DNA from: Halomonas almeriensis
GTDB taxonomy: Bacteria; Pseudomonadota; Gammaproteobacteria; Pseudomonadales; Halomonadaceae
Direction of reading: 5' to 3'
Assembly: GCF_030409235.1 (NCBI RefSeq)
Contig: NZ_JAUFPO010000009.1
Span: 434,001-498,000 of the forward strand
Length of the DNA stretch: 64,000 bases
Part shown: piece after piece, positions 37,009-46,435 of the stretch
Layout of the letters: each line of letters starts with the position of its first letter
Position numbering within the stretch: the first letter of the stretch is position 1
Made by a program: the position numbers and the translations under genes
Notes under the pieces: generated by a model
The model's input: only the letters and a program-made list of their open reading frames with translations
Databases searched by the model: none
What the model was told of the DNA's origin: nothing

Positions 37009-37126
37009 CGCAACCCGGCCTGCCGGCATCGGTTTTCACCAACAGTGTCTATCGGTCATACGGCTGTCATCTCGAGCACGCAGTCTTGGGGGGAGCGAAC
37101 GATACCGAACCACTGCTGGAGGCCAT

Positions 37127-37429
37127 ATGGACCTCAAGGAATTCAAGGCCTTCGTGGCCGAACATGATAACGTCGAAATCCGCGTCATCGGCCATGCCGG
37201 GCATCGCTTCTACCAAGTCGAACTCGAGGATATCGAAGGTCAGCGCCACCGACTGATGTGGGCCGCCAAGCCCATGCTCTTTCGTTCGCTGGATGATGTC
37301 TATCTGGAGCTCAAGCGCGCCGATGTGCATCGAGCCTATCTGGTCGAGCATATCGTGGAGCAGGAGGTCACCGGCTTGGCGACGCGTTATCACGAGCCGC
37401 TGGGCGCCAAAATCCCCGTCAGCCTCTGA
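37127..37429 (+). CDS. small protein, DUF6482-like
   Basis: 100 residues. DNVEIRVIGHAGHRFYQVEL, then RLMWAAKPMLFRSLDDVYLELKRADVHRAYLVEHIVEQEVTG. The layout (short beta sheet then FRSLDDV helix and a closing strand) recalls the DUF6482 proteins of Pseudomonas and Halomonas. The name is from memory, not a search. GGAGG (37117-37121) is 5 nt before the ATG. It is 118 bp after the previous gene; a CCGG-CCTG-CCGG hairpin with TTTT (about 37015-37035) may separate them. Confidence 0.65.
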   Translation: MDLKEFKAFVAEHDNVEIRVIGHAGHRFYQVELEDIEGQRHRLMWAAKPMLFRSLDDVYLELKRADVHRAYLVEHIVEQEVTGLATRYHEPLGAKIPVSL

Positions 37430-37491
37430 GCCCCGGCCCCCGGAGCCGACGCGCTGTCTCCTCCCGCTTACCCCTTCGATTCGCCCATGCC

Positions 37492-37513
37492 GGCCCGGAC
37501 GCCTGTCCGGCCC
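37492..37513. terminator. hairpin between convergent genes
   Basis: GGCCCGGAC and GTCCGGCCC pair around GCCT with one mismatch, between the DUF6482-like gene and the photolyase gene. No U-run. Confidence 0.4.
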
Positions 37514-37516
37514 TGG

Positions 37517-39091
37517 TTATCTGTCTGGCTCATAGGCCTGGCGATGCGTCCCCTGCCCATAAGCGGCTTCGGTCTTCAGGTTCTCGAGAAAGTCTTCGGC
37601 CTGGTCGCGTAGAGCGTCCCGCTTCTCGCTCGACATCCTGGCCAGGTTGCCGTAGATCGGCTTCATGCGGTGGTTGTCTGCCAGGACATGTCGATTGCGT
37701 TCCAGAAAATGCCAGTAGAGGCTGTTGAGCGGGCAGGCGTCCTCACCCAGTGTCTTCCCGGGGTCGTACCGGCATTGCGCGCAATGATCCGACATGCGAT
37801 TGATGTACTTGCCGGAGGCACAGTAGGGCTTGGAGCCCATCAGACCGCCATCGGCATGCAGGACCATGCCCAGGGTGTTGGGCAGCTCCACCCACTCGCA
37901 GGCATCGGCATATACCGCCAGGTACCAGTCGCATAATGCCGAGGGGGCAACACCGCAGAGCAGGGCGAAGTTGCCGGTGACCATCAGCCGCTGGATGTGG
38001 TGCGCATAGGCGTTGTCATGGGTCATCCGGATGGCGCGCGACAGGCAGCGCATGTCGGTGTCGCCCGTCCAGTAGAAATCCGGCAGGCCGCGCTCGGCGT
38101 GAAGGGTGTTGCTCTGCTTGTAGGACGGCATCCGGGTCCAGTAGAGGCCTCTGACATATTCACGCCAGCCCAGTATCTGCCGAATGAAGCCTTCGACGGC
38201 ATTCAACGGGGCCGCGCCCTGATAGTAGGCCGCCTCGGCTGATTCGCAGACTTCCCGCGGCGAGAGCAGGCCGATATTCAGTGACGCCGAGAGGCGGGAA
38301 TGGAACAGGAAGGGCTGGTCGTCACTGATGGCATCCTGGTAACGGCCGAAATCCGGCAGCAGCTTGTCGATGAAGTGTCTCAGGTCGACCAGGGCCTGAC
38401 GCCGCGTGACCGGCCACTGGAAGCCCTCGAGTCGTCCGAAGTGCTCGCCGAAGTGTGTCTCGACAAGTTCCAGCACCTCCCGGGTTGTGGCGTCGTGACG
38501 ATGCTCCGGTGGATCCGGCAGGTCAAGATGGTCGGGCACCGGCTCGCGGTTGTCGGCATCGTAGTTCCACTTGCCGCCGGCCGGCTCGGCGCCTTCCATG
38601 AGCAGTCCGGTTCGCTTGCGCATCATCCGGTAGAAGTACTCCATGCGCAGCGACTTGCGTCCGGCGGCCCAATCGGAGAAGTCCTGGGGCGTGCTGAAAA
38701 AGCGCTCATCCTCCAGCACCACCCACGGCAGTGCGGCCTTGGCGCGCTGCTGCATGGCCTCCCAGAGGCGCCATTCGCCGGGCCGGGTGACGCGAATCTC
38801 GCCGCATTGATAAAGGCTCGCGATGCGCTCGGCCTCGGGGATCAGGGCTTGGGTATTATCAGGGTCATCCAGGGCGCTGTAATGCACCCGAATCTCCTGC
38901 TGGCGCAACTGTGCGGCAAAGTGACGCATGGCGGCGAAGATCAGGGCGATCTTCTGCGGGTGATGGGGCACATAGCGTCCCTCGCCGGCGACCTCGCAAA
39001 GGGCAATAACCGCGTCACTCGGGGCCTGTGAGAGAACGGCCAGGTCAGTGGTCAGCTGGTCACCGGCAATCAGAATCAGGGGGCGTGTCAT
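37517..39091 (-). CDS. Fe-S bacterial cryptochrome/(6-4) photolyase
   Basis: 524 residues; light-driven repair of (6-4) photoproducts by family. The N-terminal DPRP-type alpha/beta domain (MTRPLILIAGDQLTTD) is that of FeS-BCP proteins rather than classical PhrB. Four cysteines, C349, C437, C440 and C453 (DMRCLS, CAQC, DACPLNSLYW), fall within one residue of the 4Fe-4S ligands of Agrobacterium PhrB (C350, C438, C441, C454). The FAD pocket WREYVRGLYW and GGLMGSKPYCASG are conserved. Upstream it is divergent from hemH, 105 bp apart. Confidence 0.92.
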   Translation of the reverse strand: MTRPLILIAGDQLTTDLAVLSQAPSDAVIALCEVAGEGRYVPHHPQKIALIFAAMRHFAAQLRQQEIRVHYSALDDPDNTQALIPEAERIASLYQCGEIRVTRPGEWRLWEAMQQRAKAALPWVVLEDERFFSTPQDFSDWAAGRKSLRMEYFYRMMRKRTGLLMEGAEPAGGKWNYDADNREPVPDHLDLPDPPEHRHDATTREVLELVETHFGEHFGRLEGFQWPVTRRQALVDLRHFIDKLLPDFGRYQDAISDDQPFLFHSRLSASLNIGLLSPREVCESAEAAYYQGAAPLNAVEGFIRQILGWREYVRGLYWTRMPSYKQSNTLHAERGLPDFYWTGDTDMRCLSRAIRMTHDNAYAHHIQRLMVTGNFALLCGVAPSALCDWYLAVYADACEWVELPNTLGMVLHADGGLMGSKPYCASGKYINRMSDHCAQCRYDPGKTLGEDACPLNSLYWHFLERNRHVLADNHRMKPIYGNLARMSSEKRDALRDQAEDFLENLKTEAAYGQGTHRQAYEPDR

Positions 39092-39196
39092 GCGACTCCA
39101 TAGAGCGGAGGGATTTCCGCCATAGTGTAATGCTATTCCGGCTGTGTTGCTGCCAATGGTAGTCTAACCTTACTTCTTTCAGGCTCTGGAGGCGTC

Positions 39197-40267
39197 ATGA
39201 CGCCCGATTCCGCGTCGTCCCATCGTGAACATGCCCCAACGGATCACCCCGTTGTACCACGTGGCAAGGTCGGCATTGTGCTGGCCAACCTGGGCACCCC
39301 GGATTCGACAGATTACTGGTCGGTCCGGCGTTATCTCAGCGAGTTTCTCTCCGATCGCCGCGTTGTCGACTATTCTCCCTGGTTCTGGCAACCCCTGCTT
39401 CAGCTGGTGATCCTAAGCCGTCGCCCCTTTGCCTCCGGCAAGGCCTACCGGGGCATCTGGAATCGCGACAGGGATGAGAGTCCGCTGCTGACCATTACCC
39501 GCGAGCAGACCGAGAAGCTGGCCGCTGAACTCCAGGAAACGCATGGCGAGCGCGTCGAGGTGGCTTTCTGCATGCGCTACGGCAATCCCTCGACCGATAG
39601 TGTGCTGAAGGAGCTGCATGCCCGGGGCTGCGAGCGCATTCTGTTCTTCCCTCTTTACCCGCAGTACGGTTCACCGACCACCGCCTCGGCTAATGACCAG
39701 GCTTTTCGCACCCTGATGAAGCTCAAGTGGCAGCCGGCCTTGCGCACCGTGCCGGCGTATTTCGAGCACCCGGCCTACCTGCAGGCCCTGAGCGCCTCGG
39801 TGCGCGAGGCCTATGCGGCGGCCGAGACGACTCCAGAGGCGCTGGTGGCCTCCTATCATGGCGTGCCCAGGCGTTTCCTCGATGAAGGCGACCCCTATTA
39901 CTGCCATTGCCGCAAGACCACGCGGCTCCTCAAGGAACAGCTGGGGCGCGACGGTCTGCCACTGGATGACGAGGCCATCATCACCACCTTCCAGTCAAAG
40001 TTCGGGCCCGAGCAGTGGGTCGGACCGGCAACCGTGGAGCATGTCGCCGAGTTGGCCCGCCAGGGGATCAAGCACCTGGCCGTAATGTCGCCGGCCTTTT
40101 CGGCCGACTGCATTGAGACGCTGGAGGAAATCGAGGAGGAAATCCGTGACGCCTTCCTGGAGGCGGGCGGTGAGCACTTTACCTATGTGCCCTGCCTGAA
40201 CGCCCGAGACGACCATGTCCAGGCGCTGGCGCAGATCGCCGAGCGGGAACTCGCCGGCTGGTTATAG
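39197..40267 (+). CDS. hemH: ferrochelatase
   Basis: Inserts Fe2+ into protoporphyrin IX, the last step of haem synthesis. 356 residues. GIVLANLGTPDSTDYWSVRRYL, the catalytic-histidine motif SYHGVPRRF, DPYYCHCRKTTRLL and the acidic helix CIETLEEIEEEIRDAF are all in place. GGAGG is 5 nt before the ATG. It stands alone, tail to tail with the six-gene Mrp operon. Confidence 0.96.
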   Translation: MTPDSASSHREHAPTDHPVVPRGKVGIVLANLGTPDSTDYWSVRRYLSEFLSDRRVVDYSPWFWQPLLQLVILSRRPFASGKAYRGIWNRDRDESPLLTITREQTEKLAAELQETHGERVEVAFCMRYGNPSTDSVLKELHARGCERILFFPLYPQYGSPTTASANDQAFRTLMKLKWQPALRTVPAYFEHPAYLQALSASVREAYAAAETTPEALVASYHGVPRRFLDEGDPYYCHCRKTTRLLKEQLGRDGLPLDDEAIITTFQSKFGPEQWVGPATVEHVAELARQGIKHLAVMSPAFSADCIETLEEIEEEIRDAFLEAGGEHFTYVPCLNARDDHVQALAQIAERELAGWL

Positions 40268-40310
40268 CCTGCTTCTTGTGCCTCAGCGGGCTTGGCACCG
40301 GGGAAATGCA

Positions 40311-40337
40311 AAAGGCGGTCGCCCGGCGAGCCGCCTT
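40311..40337 (-). terminator. intrinsic terminator of the six-gene Mrp operon
   Basis: Read on the minus strand, AAGGCGG pairs with CCGCCTT and, inside it, TCGC with GCGA (one bulged base). TTTT lies at the 3' foot (CCGCCTTTTGC). On the plus strand it may also stop hemH transcripts. Confidence 0.75.
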
Positions 40338-40363
40338 CAGCCACGGGTATCCGACTCTTTGAG

Positions 40364-40759
40364 TTAATCGTGTCCGGCGTCGGAATGGTGTGGCACCGGC
40401 TTCTTGCCGACTTCCTCGTCGCGCAGTTCGGCCGGTTGCCCCTGGGTCTTCTCCACCCGCCGCAGTTGTAGGTGCAGTCCGGTCTTGGCCAGGAGGTGTG
40501 CACTGACCGGCGCGGTGATAAACAGGAAGAGGGTGATCAGCATTTCCTGGATAACCGGGTAACTGGTGATGATGCCGAAGTACAGCATCGAGGCGGTCAG
40601 AATGCAGCCGATGCCCATGGTGGTGGCCTTGGTCGGGCCGTGAAGACGCATGTAGAAATCGCGCAGGTGGGTCATGCCCAATGAGCCGATGAAGATGAAG
40701 GTACTGCCGGCGATCAGAAAGAAGGCAATGACGCCTTCGAGGATGACGTAGATCGACAT
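40364..40759 (-). CDS. mrpG: Mrp Na+/H+ antiporter subunit G (six-gene operon)
   Basis: 131 residues from the ATG at 40759, which follows GGGAG. The frame is open further upstream but that part is not MrpG. Three hydrophobic helices, with the MrpG motif GMTHLRDFYMRLHGPTKATT and TAPVSAHLLAKTG. The C-terminus is hydrophilic and His/Asp-rich (HHSDAGHD). Last gene of the operon. All Mrp subunits are needed for antiport; G is a small membrane subunit of unsettled role. Confidence 0.92.
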   Translation of the reverse strand: MSIYVILEGVIAFFLIAGSTFIFIGSLGMTHLRDFYMRLHGPTKATTMGIGCILTASMLYFGIITSYPVIQEMLITLFLFITAPVSAHLLAKTGLHLQLRRVEKTQGQPAELRDEEVGKKPVPHHSDAGHD

Positions 40760-40773
40760 GGAAGCTGCTCCCG

Positions 40774-41043
40774 CTATTCGATGATGTCGCCGCGCAACAG
40801 GTACTTGCACACGGCCACGGTGCTGATGAAACCGAGCATGGCGATCAGCAACGCGGCTTCGAAGTAGGTCTTGGTATTAAGCCAGAGCCCCATCAGCACG
40901 ATCAGGGCGATGGAGTTTACGTACATGGTGTCCAGCGCCAGGATACGGTCCGGCATGTCGGGGCCGACCGAGAGACGGTAGGTATTCAGCACGATGGCGA
41001 TCATCACCAGTGCCAGGCTGATCTTCAGCGCGATGTCGAGCAT
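40774..41043 (-). CDS. mrpF: Mrp Na+/H+ antiporter subunit F (six-gene operon)
   Basis: 89 residues, three helices. The MrpF motif RLSVGPDMPDRILALDTMY in the first loop is clear, and the last helix reads FEAALLIAMLGFISTVAVCKYL. It overlaps mrpE by 19 nt and is 14 nt before mrpG. In the complex MrpF lies beside the MrpA/E interface where the sodium path has been proposed. Confidence 0.93.
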   Translation of the reverse strand: MLDIALKISLALVMIAIVLNTYRLSVGPDMPDRILALDTMYVNSIALIVLMGLWLNTKTYFEAALLIAMLGFISTVAVCKYLLRGDIIE

Positions 41044-41534
41044 TCGTAGATCTCCTTGAGCGGGCGCTCGTAGCGTTCGCGAATCTGTTCGATGAGTGCC
41101 TCGTCATCGTCGACGTCCAGGGCATGAATCAACAGGGTCTCGCCATCCATGCGCAGGTTGGCTGATACCGTGCCAGGCGTCAGGCTGATGGTGTTGGCCA
41201 GCAGGGTGATGGTGAAGCGTTCCTGCAACATCAGCGGGTACTCCACGAAATGCGGCCGTGTGCGTCGCCAGGGGTTCACGATCAGCCAGGCCACCTGGAT
41301 GTTGGCCGTGATAATGTCGCCCAGCACTCGCAGAATGAAGCGCACCAGCAGGCCGGGCCGCTGCACGCTGGGCTGCACATCCCAGAAGCGATAGGTGACC
41401 AGCGGAATGATGATCGCCAGGCTGCCGCCCAGCAGGATATGGCCCGGTGCCAGGCTGCGCACCATCATCAGCCAGACGACGAGCAGCAGCAGCGAAAGCA
41501 GGGGAACCGGTAGCCAGCGTCGAGACTTGATCAT
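41025..41534 (-). CDS. mrpE: Mrp Na+/H+ antiporter subunit E (six-gene operon)
   Basis: 169 residues. Two N-terminal helices are followed by the cytoplasmic alpha/beta domain with the MrpE signature RFTITLLANTISLTPGTVSANLRMDGETLLIHALDV. Its start overlaps the mrpD stop by 4 nt. The paralogue in the other operon (51058) has the same [14 protein letters not shown] segment but differs elsewhere. Confidence 0.94.
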   Translation of the reverse strand: MIKSRRWLPVPLLSLLLLVVWLMMVRSLAPGHILLGGSLAIIIPLVTYRFWDVQPSVQRPGLLVRFILRVLGDIITANIQVAWLIVNPWRRTRPHFVEYPLMLQERFTITLLANTISLTPGTVSANLRMDGETLLIHALDVDDDEALIEQIRERYERPLKEIYECSTSR

Positions 41535-43042
41535 GGCGTGTCTCCGTTACCAGATATCAGCGCGTTCACCATGGCGTCCGGGTTGTCCAACTGGTCGGCG
41601 GTAGCCCGGGTGTAATCATTGACCGGTCCGGCCAGGGCAACCAGCAGCGGCGAGGTGGCCAGCAGGAGCCCCACGCCGACCCACTGGGGCCGCGGCAGGG
41701 CGGCGCCGCCTCTATCACCGTCCTGGCTGCGCCAGAAGAGGGTGGAGCCGGCGCGTGACAGCGCGATGATGGCCGCCAGGCCGCTGATCAGCAGGATCGG
41801 CCAGAGCCACAGGCGTTGCCCGGCCTCGGCGGCGTCGAGCAGCAGTACCTTGCCGATGGCGCCGGACAGCGGAGGCAGGCCGGCGACCGCTGCCGCCCCG
41901 ATGAAGAACAGGGTCGCCAGGGCGCCGCCCTGGGTCATGGGGCGGCCCTTGACGATGCGAGTGCCGGCCTTGCCGCGTTGCTGGCCGATCATGTCGGCCA
42001 GCAGGAAAAGGCCGCCGGTGACCAGGGTGGTGTGCAGCAGGTAATAGAGGAGGGATGCAGTGGCCGCCGGTGTGCCCATGCCGACCCCGGCCAGCAGGGT
42101 GCCCGCGGAGACCAGTACCAGGTAGGCGACCAGCAGGCGCAGGTCGCGCGCCGCCAGAACCCCCACGGTGCCCGCCACCAGGGTGCCCAGCGCCATCCAC
42201 CATACCCAGGGTTGCTCGAGAGCGCTCAGGTTGCCGGCATTGTCGCCGAATATCAGCGAATAGACGCGCAGAATGGCATAGACACCGACCTTGGTCATGA
42301 TGGCAAAGAGGGCGGCGACCGGTGCCGGCGCGGCCGCATAGGCCCGCGGCAACCAGAAGTAGAGCGGCAGAATGGCCGCCTTGAGGCCGAAGACCACCAG
42401 CAGCAGCAGGGCGCCGGCCGTTACCAGTCCGTCGCGCTCGGCGGGCAGCTCGACGAGGCGCGCCGCCATGTCGGCCATGTTGAGAGTGCCCGTGGCGCCG
42501 TAGAGCACACCGACCGCGATGAGAAAGAGGGCCGATCCGGCCAGGTTGAGCACCACATAGTGCACGGCCGACTGTATCCGCGACTTGCCGCCGCCATGCA
42601 GCAGCAGGGCATAGGACGCCAGCAGCAGGACCTCGAAGAACACGAAGAGGTTGAAGAGGTCACCGGTCAGGAAGGCGCCGTTGATCCCCATCAACTGAAA
42701 CTGGAAGAGGCCGTGGAAGTTGCTGCCTTTCTCGTCGTCACCACCACAGGCGAAGATCACGCTTCCCAGTGCCAGGACCGCGGTCAGCATCAACATCAGC
42801 GCCGACAGGCGATCCACCACCAGCACGATACCGAACGGCGGCTGCCAGTCGCCCAGGGCGTAATAGGCGATCTCGCCGTTGCTGGCACGCAGCAAAAGCG
42901 CCAGTGCGACGACCGCCACCAGCAGGGTGGTGATAACGCTGGCCGAGCGCTTGAGCCCCGTGCTGCCGAAGCGGGTCAGCAGCAGCAAGACGCCCATGAC
43001 CAGCGGCAGTACAACGGGCAGGACGATTAGATGCTGTATCAC
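41531..43042 (-). CDS. mrpD: Mrp Na+/H+ antiporter subunit D (six-gene operon)
   Basis: 503 residues, about 14 helices; homologous to the antiporter-like Complex I subunits (NuoL/M/N). The key glutamate of TM5 is in LFNLFVFFEVLLLASYALL. Lysine and histidine sites lie in KAAILPLYFWLPRAYAAAP and FAIMTKVGVYAILRV. Start and stop each overlap neighbours by 4 nt. Confidence 0.95.
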   Translation of the reverse strand: MIQHLIVLPVVLPLVMGVLLLLTRFGSTGLKRSASVITTLLVAVVALALLLRASNGEIAYYALGDWQPPFGIVLVVDRLSALMLMLTAVLALGSVIFACGGDDEKGSNFHGLFQFQLMGINGAFLTGDLFNLFVFFEVLLLASYALLLHGGGKSRIQSAVHYVVLNLAGSALFLIAVGVLYGATGTLNMADMAARLVELPAERDGLVTAGALLLLVVFGLKAAILPLYFWLPRAYAAAPAPVAALFAIMTKVGVYAILRVYSLIFGDNAGNLSALEQPWVWWMALGTLVAGTVGVLAARDLRLLVAYLVLVSAGTLLAGVGMGTPAATASLLYYLLHTTLVTGGLFLLADMIGQQRGKAGTRIVKGRPMTQGGALATLFFIGAAAVAGLPPLSGAIGKVLLLDAAEAGQRLWLWPILLISGLAAIIALSRAGSTLFWRSQDGDRGGAALPRPQWVGVGLLLATSPLLVALAGPVNDYTRATADQLDNPDAMVNALISGNGDTP

Positions 43043-43386
43043 CGACGCGACTCCTCTGAATCCTCTCGGGTGCGGCCGTCGACATGGTCATTGCCCATAT
43101 CGCCCCGCGCTCGCATAGCCAGAATGACCGCGAAGGCGGTCATCGCGAAGCCGATCACAATAGCGGTCAGCACTAGTGCCTGGGGCAGCGGGTCGGCATA
43201 ATCGCCGGCCCCGTCGAGGACAACGGCACCATCCGTGGTCAAGCCTCCCATGGAGAACAGGAAGAGGTTGACCGCATAGGACAGCAGGGTCAGGCCGACC
43301 ACCACCGGAAAGGTCCTGCCGCGTAGCGTCAGATAGAGGCCACAGGCGCTGAGTACCCCCGTGGTGATGGCATAGAGGCTTTCCAT
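43039..43386 (-). CDS. mrpC: Mrp Na+/H+ antiporter subunit C (six-gene operon)
   Basis: 115 residues, three helices, NuoK-like. GLYLTLRGRTFPVVVGLTLLSYAVNLFLFS and [21 protein letters not shown] are the MrpC hallmarks. The start shares one base with the mrpAB stop and the stop overlaps mrpD by 4 nt. Confidence 0.94.
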   Translation of the reverse strand: MESLYAITTGVLSACGLYLTLRGRTFPVVVGLTLLSYAVNLFLFSMGGLTTDGAVVLDGAGDYADPLPQALVLTAIVIGFAMTAFAVILAMRARGDMGNDHVDGRTREDSEESRR

Positions 43387-46202
43387 CAGCTCGTTTCCTC
43401 GCTTTGGGTCGTGGATTCGCTTTGCTTGCTGGGCCGGTGTGGCGTGGTCAGCTTGCCGAGGTTGGCCAGGATCATCAGGGTCGCGCCGACCACGGCGAGA
43501 TAGACGCCGAGATCGAAGATCATGGCCGTGGCCAGCTCGAAGTCACCGATCAGCGGTAGATGGAAGTGCCCAAAGGACGATGTCAGGAAGGGATATCCGA
43601 ACAGCCAGCTGCCCAGCCCGGTCAGGGTGGCGATGCCCACCCCGGCGATGGCCACCGGCTGGTACTGGAAGTCGAGTCGTGACTGGGCCCATTCCACCCC
43701 GCGCGCCATGTACAGCAGTATCAGCGCGACAGCAGTGATCAGCCCGGCAATGAAGCCACCACCCGGATCGTTGTGGCCGCGCAGGAAGATGAACACCGAG
43801 ACCAGCAGAGCCAGAGGCAGCAAGGCCTGGGAGATGGTGGTGAGGATCATCGGATAGCGATCCGGTGACCACAGGCGACCTTCCACGTCACTGTGCGGCA
43901 TGAACAGGCGCAGGCGGTTGAGCAGCTTGAAGATGGCCAGGCCGGCAATCGCCAGAACGGTAATCTCGCCCAGGGTATCGAAGCCACGGAAGTCGACCAG
44001 GATGACATTGACCACATTGTGGCCGCCGCCCCCGGGCACGCTGTTGTCGATGAAGAAGCCTGAGATGCTGGCGTTGTCGCGGGTCAGGACGGCGTAGTTG
44101 AGGCTGGCGACGACCGTACCCAGTGCCACCGCCAGGGCGCTGTCGCGCAGATTGCGCGGCATTGAGGACTCGCGGGGTGTTTTCTGCGGCAGGAAGAAGA
44201 GGGCCAGCATCAACAGGATCATGGTGACGACTTCCACCGAGAGCTGGGTCAGCGCCAGGTCCGGGGCCGAGAAGCGGGCGAAGGTCAGCGACACCAGCAG
44301 CCCCACCATCGACAGCATCAGCAGTGAAATCAGCCGGTAACGGTGCGTGGCCACCGTGGCGATGCCGCTGAACATCAACAGCAGGGCACCACTGAGCAGC
44401 ACGCCATCGATCCGGGTGCCGGGCTGATTCCCCGCCAGGCTGGGCATCTGGAAGAGCCCCAGGCCCGCCAGCAGCAGGGCCGTGACCAGCAGCAGGCTCA
44501 TGTAGCGCTGTAGGGAGCCATTATCGAAGCGTGCGAGCCATGACTCGGCCCGGCGACCGACCTGCTGCACGGTACCCTCGAAGACCAGCCGGGCATCCAC
44601 CGGCTTGAAGCCCTTGAGGAACTGGCGCAGGTGACGATGCCCCAGGTAGGTCCCGATACCAGCCAGCAGCGCAATGAGACTCATCAACAGCGGCAGGTTG
44701 AAGCCGTGCCAGATGGCCAGGTGGAAGTCCATGGGCTCGCCAAGCACGGCCCGGGTGGCCAGGTCCATCAGGCCCCCGGCCAGTGGTGAGGGCAATACGC
44801 CCACCAGCAGACACAGCGCCGCCAGCAGCTCCACCGGCACCCGCATCAAGCGCGGTGGTTCATGGGGCGAGCGGGGCGGGGCCTTGTGGGCCGGCTTGAA
44901 GAAGACGGCATGTACCAGGCGCAGCGAGTAGGCCACCGACAGGATGCCGCCCAGCGTCGCCAGGATCGGCAGCAGCCAGCTGATACCGCCCAGCATGCCG
45001 GCTTCGGTGGTGCTGGTGAAGAACATTTCCTTGGAGATGAAGCCATTGAGCAAGGGCACCCCGGCCATGGCGGCACCGGTGATCGAGGCCAGCAGCGCCG
45101 TGATCGGCATGGCGCGACGCAAGCCGCCGAGCCGGGACAGTTCCCGGGTGCCGGTCTCGTGGTCGATGATGCCGGCGGTCATGAACAGTGCCGCCTTGAA
45201 GGTGGCATGGTTGAGAATGTGGAAGAGGGCGGCCAGCACGGCCATGGGCGTGCCGATCCCCAGCAGGGCCGTGATCAGGCCCAGATGGCTGACCGTGGAA
45301 AACGCCAGAATGCCCTTGAGGTCCGTCTTGATCAGCGCAAACCAGGCGCCGTAGAGCAGGGTGATCATGCCCACCAGGGTGACCACCAGCGTCCACAGCT
45401 CGCTCCCGGCAATGGCCGGGTGGAGGCGTGCCATCAGCAGGATGCCGGCCTTGACCATGGTGGCCGAATGCAGGTAGGCCGAGACCGGCGTGGGCGCGGC
45501 CATGGCATGCGGCAGCCAGAAGTGAAAGGGGAACTGCGCCGACTTGGCAAAGGCGCCCAGCAGCACGAGTCCCAGCGCCAGAGGGTAGTGCTCGTGGGCC
45601 AGGATGGCGTCGCTGCTGGCCAGCACCTGATTCATGTCGAAGCTGCCGACCATCTTGCCGATCAACAACAGGCCGGCGAGCAGCGCCAGACCGCCTGCCC
45701 CGGTCACCGCCAGGGCCATGCGCGCCCCCTTGCGGGCGTCGCTGCGATGCGACCAGAAGCCGATCAACAGGAAGGACGAGAGGCTGGTGAGCTCCCAGAA
45801 CATCCACAGCAACAGCAGGTTGTCGGCCATGGCGATGCCGACCATGGAGGCCATGAACAGGATCAGGTAGGTATAGAAGCGCCCATACGGCTCGGCGGCG
45901 TCCAGGTAATAATGGGCATACAGCACGATCAAAAGGCCGATGCCCAGGATCAGCAGGTTGAACAGCACCGACAGGCCATCCAGTCGGAATGCCAGATCCA
46001 GTCCCAAACTGGGTATCCAGTCGACGGCAAAGCGCAGGGTCGCGCCATCGGCCAGCGCGGGGAGCTGGCTGAGCGTCAACAGCAGGGCGACGGCGGGGAG
46101 AGCGGCCGTTGCCAGTGAACAGTAGCGGCGCTCGAGCCGGGCGCCAAGCGCCGGCACCAGCACACCGAGCAGCGGGAGCAGTGCTATCCAGAGCAATGTC
46201 AT
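43386..46202 (-). CDS. mrpA: Mrp Na+/H+ antiporter fused subunit A-B (six-gene operon)
   Basis: 938 residues from the ATG at 46202 ([13 protein letters not shown]). The frame is open for 29 more codons upstream, without a membrane-protein character. NuoL-like part: [20 protein letters not shown] with the essential TM5 glutamate, then [37 protein letters not shown] in pieces. A middle DUF4040/MrpA-C part ends [18 protein letters not shown]. The last about 145 residues are a complete MrpB ([40 protein letters not shown]). AB fusion and six genes are the features of group 2 Mrp operons (Pha/Sha type). Confidence 0.95.
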   Translation of the reverse strand: MTLLWIALLPLLGVLVPALGARLERRYCSLATAALPAVALLLTLSQLPALADGATLRFAVDWIPSLGLDLAFRLDGLSVLFNLLILGIGLLIVLYAHYYLDAAEPYGRFYTYLILFMASMVGIAMADNLLLLWMFWELTSLSSFLLIGFWSHRSDARKGARMALAVTGAGGLALLAGLLLIGKMVGSFDMNQVLASSDAILAHEHYPLALGLVLLGAFAKSAQFPFHFWLPHAMAAPTPVSAYLHSATMVKAGILLMARLHPAIAGSELWTLVVTLVGMITLLYGAWFALIKTDLKGILAFSTVSHLGLITALLGIGTPMAVLAALFHILNHATFKAALFMTAGIIDHETGTRELSRLGGLRRAMPITALLASITGAAMAGVPLLNGFISKEMFFTSTTEAGMLGGISWLLPILATLGGILSVAYSLRLVHAVFFKPAHKAPPRSPHEPPRLMRVPVELLAALCLLVGVLPSPLAGGLMDLATRAVLGEPMDFHLAIWHGFNLPLLMSLIALLAGIGTYLGHRHLRQFLKGFKPVDARLVFEGTVQQVGRRAESWLARFDNGSLQRYMSLLLVTALLLAGLGLFQMPSLAGNQPGTRIDGVLLSGALLLMFSGIATVATHRYRLISLLMLSMVGLLVSLTFARFSAPDLALTQLSVEVVTMILLMLALFFLPQKTPRESSMPRNLRDSALAVALGTVVASLNYAVLTRDNASISGFFIDNSVPGGGGHNVVNVILVDFRGFDTLGEITVLAIAGLAIFKLLNRLRLFMPHSDVEGRLWSPDRYPMILTTISQALLPLALLVSVFIFLRGHNDPGGGFIAGLITAVALILLYMARGVEWAQSRLDFQYQPVAIAGVGIATLTGLGSWLFGYPFLTSSFGHFHLPLIGDFELATAMIFDLGVYLAVVGATLMILANLGKLTTPHRPSKQSESTTQSEETS

Positions 46203-46362
46203 CGATCGGTCATCCTGCGCGTTTGCGTGAGGCCAAGGGTGCTGCAGCCGCCATGAATCCCTCGTGGGGAAGGCGCGTGGCGCGTCCATGCGGGGCGATA
46301 CAAGCCCATCAATGGCATTCGAACCCTACTCTAACCAAATGAGCGTGATTTGTCCCCTTGAC

Positions 46363-46390
46363 TTGCCTTGTGCTTTACCATCTCTTTAAA
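46363..46390 (+). promoter_or_regulatory. candidate promoter of the seven-gene Mrp operon
   Basis: TTGCCT (46363-46368), 16 bp, TTTAAA (46385-46390), 45 bp before the mrpA start; an overlapping TTGACT begins at 46358. The 233 bp divergent gap 46203-46435 must hold both operon promoters; I could not place the minus-strand one. Confidence 0.35.
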
Positions 46391-46435
46391 GTCCAATCTG
46401 GGTAGTTGATCCCTTGCGTTCCATCGGGAGGCCGC

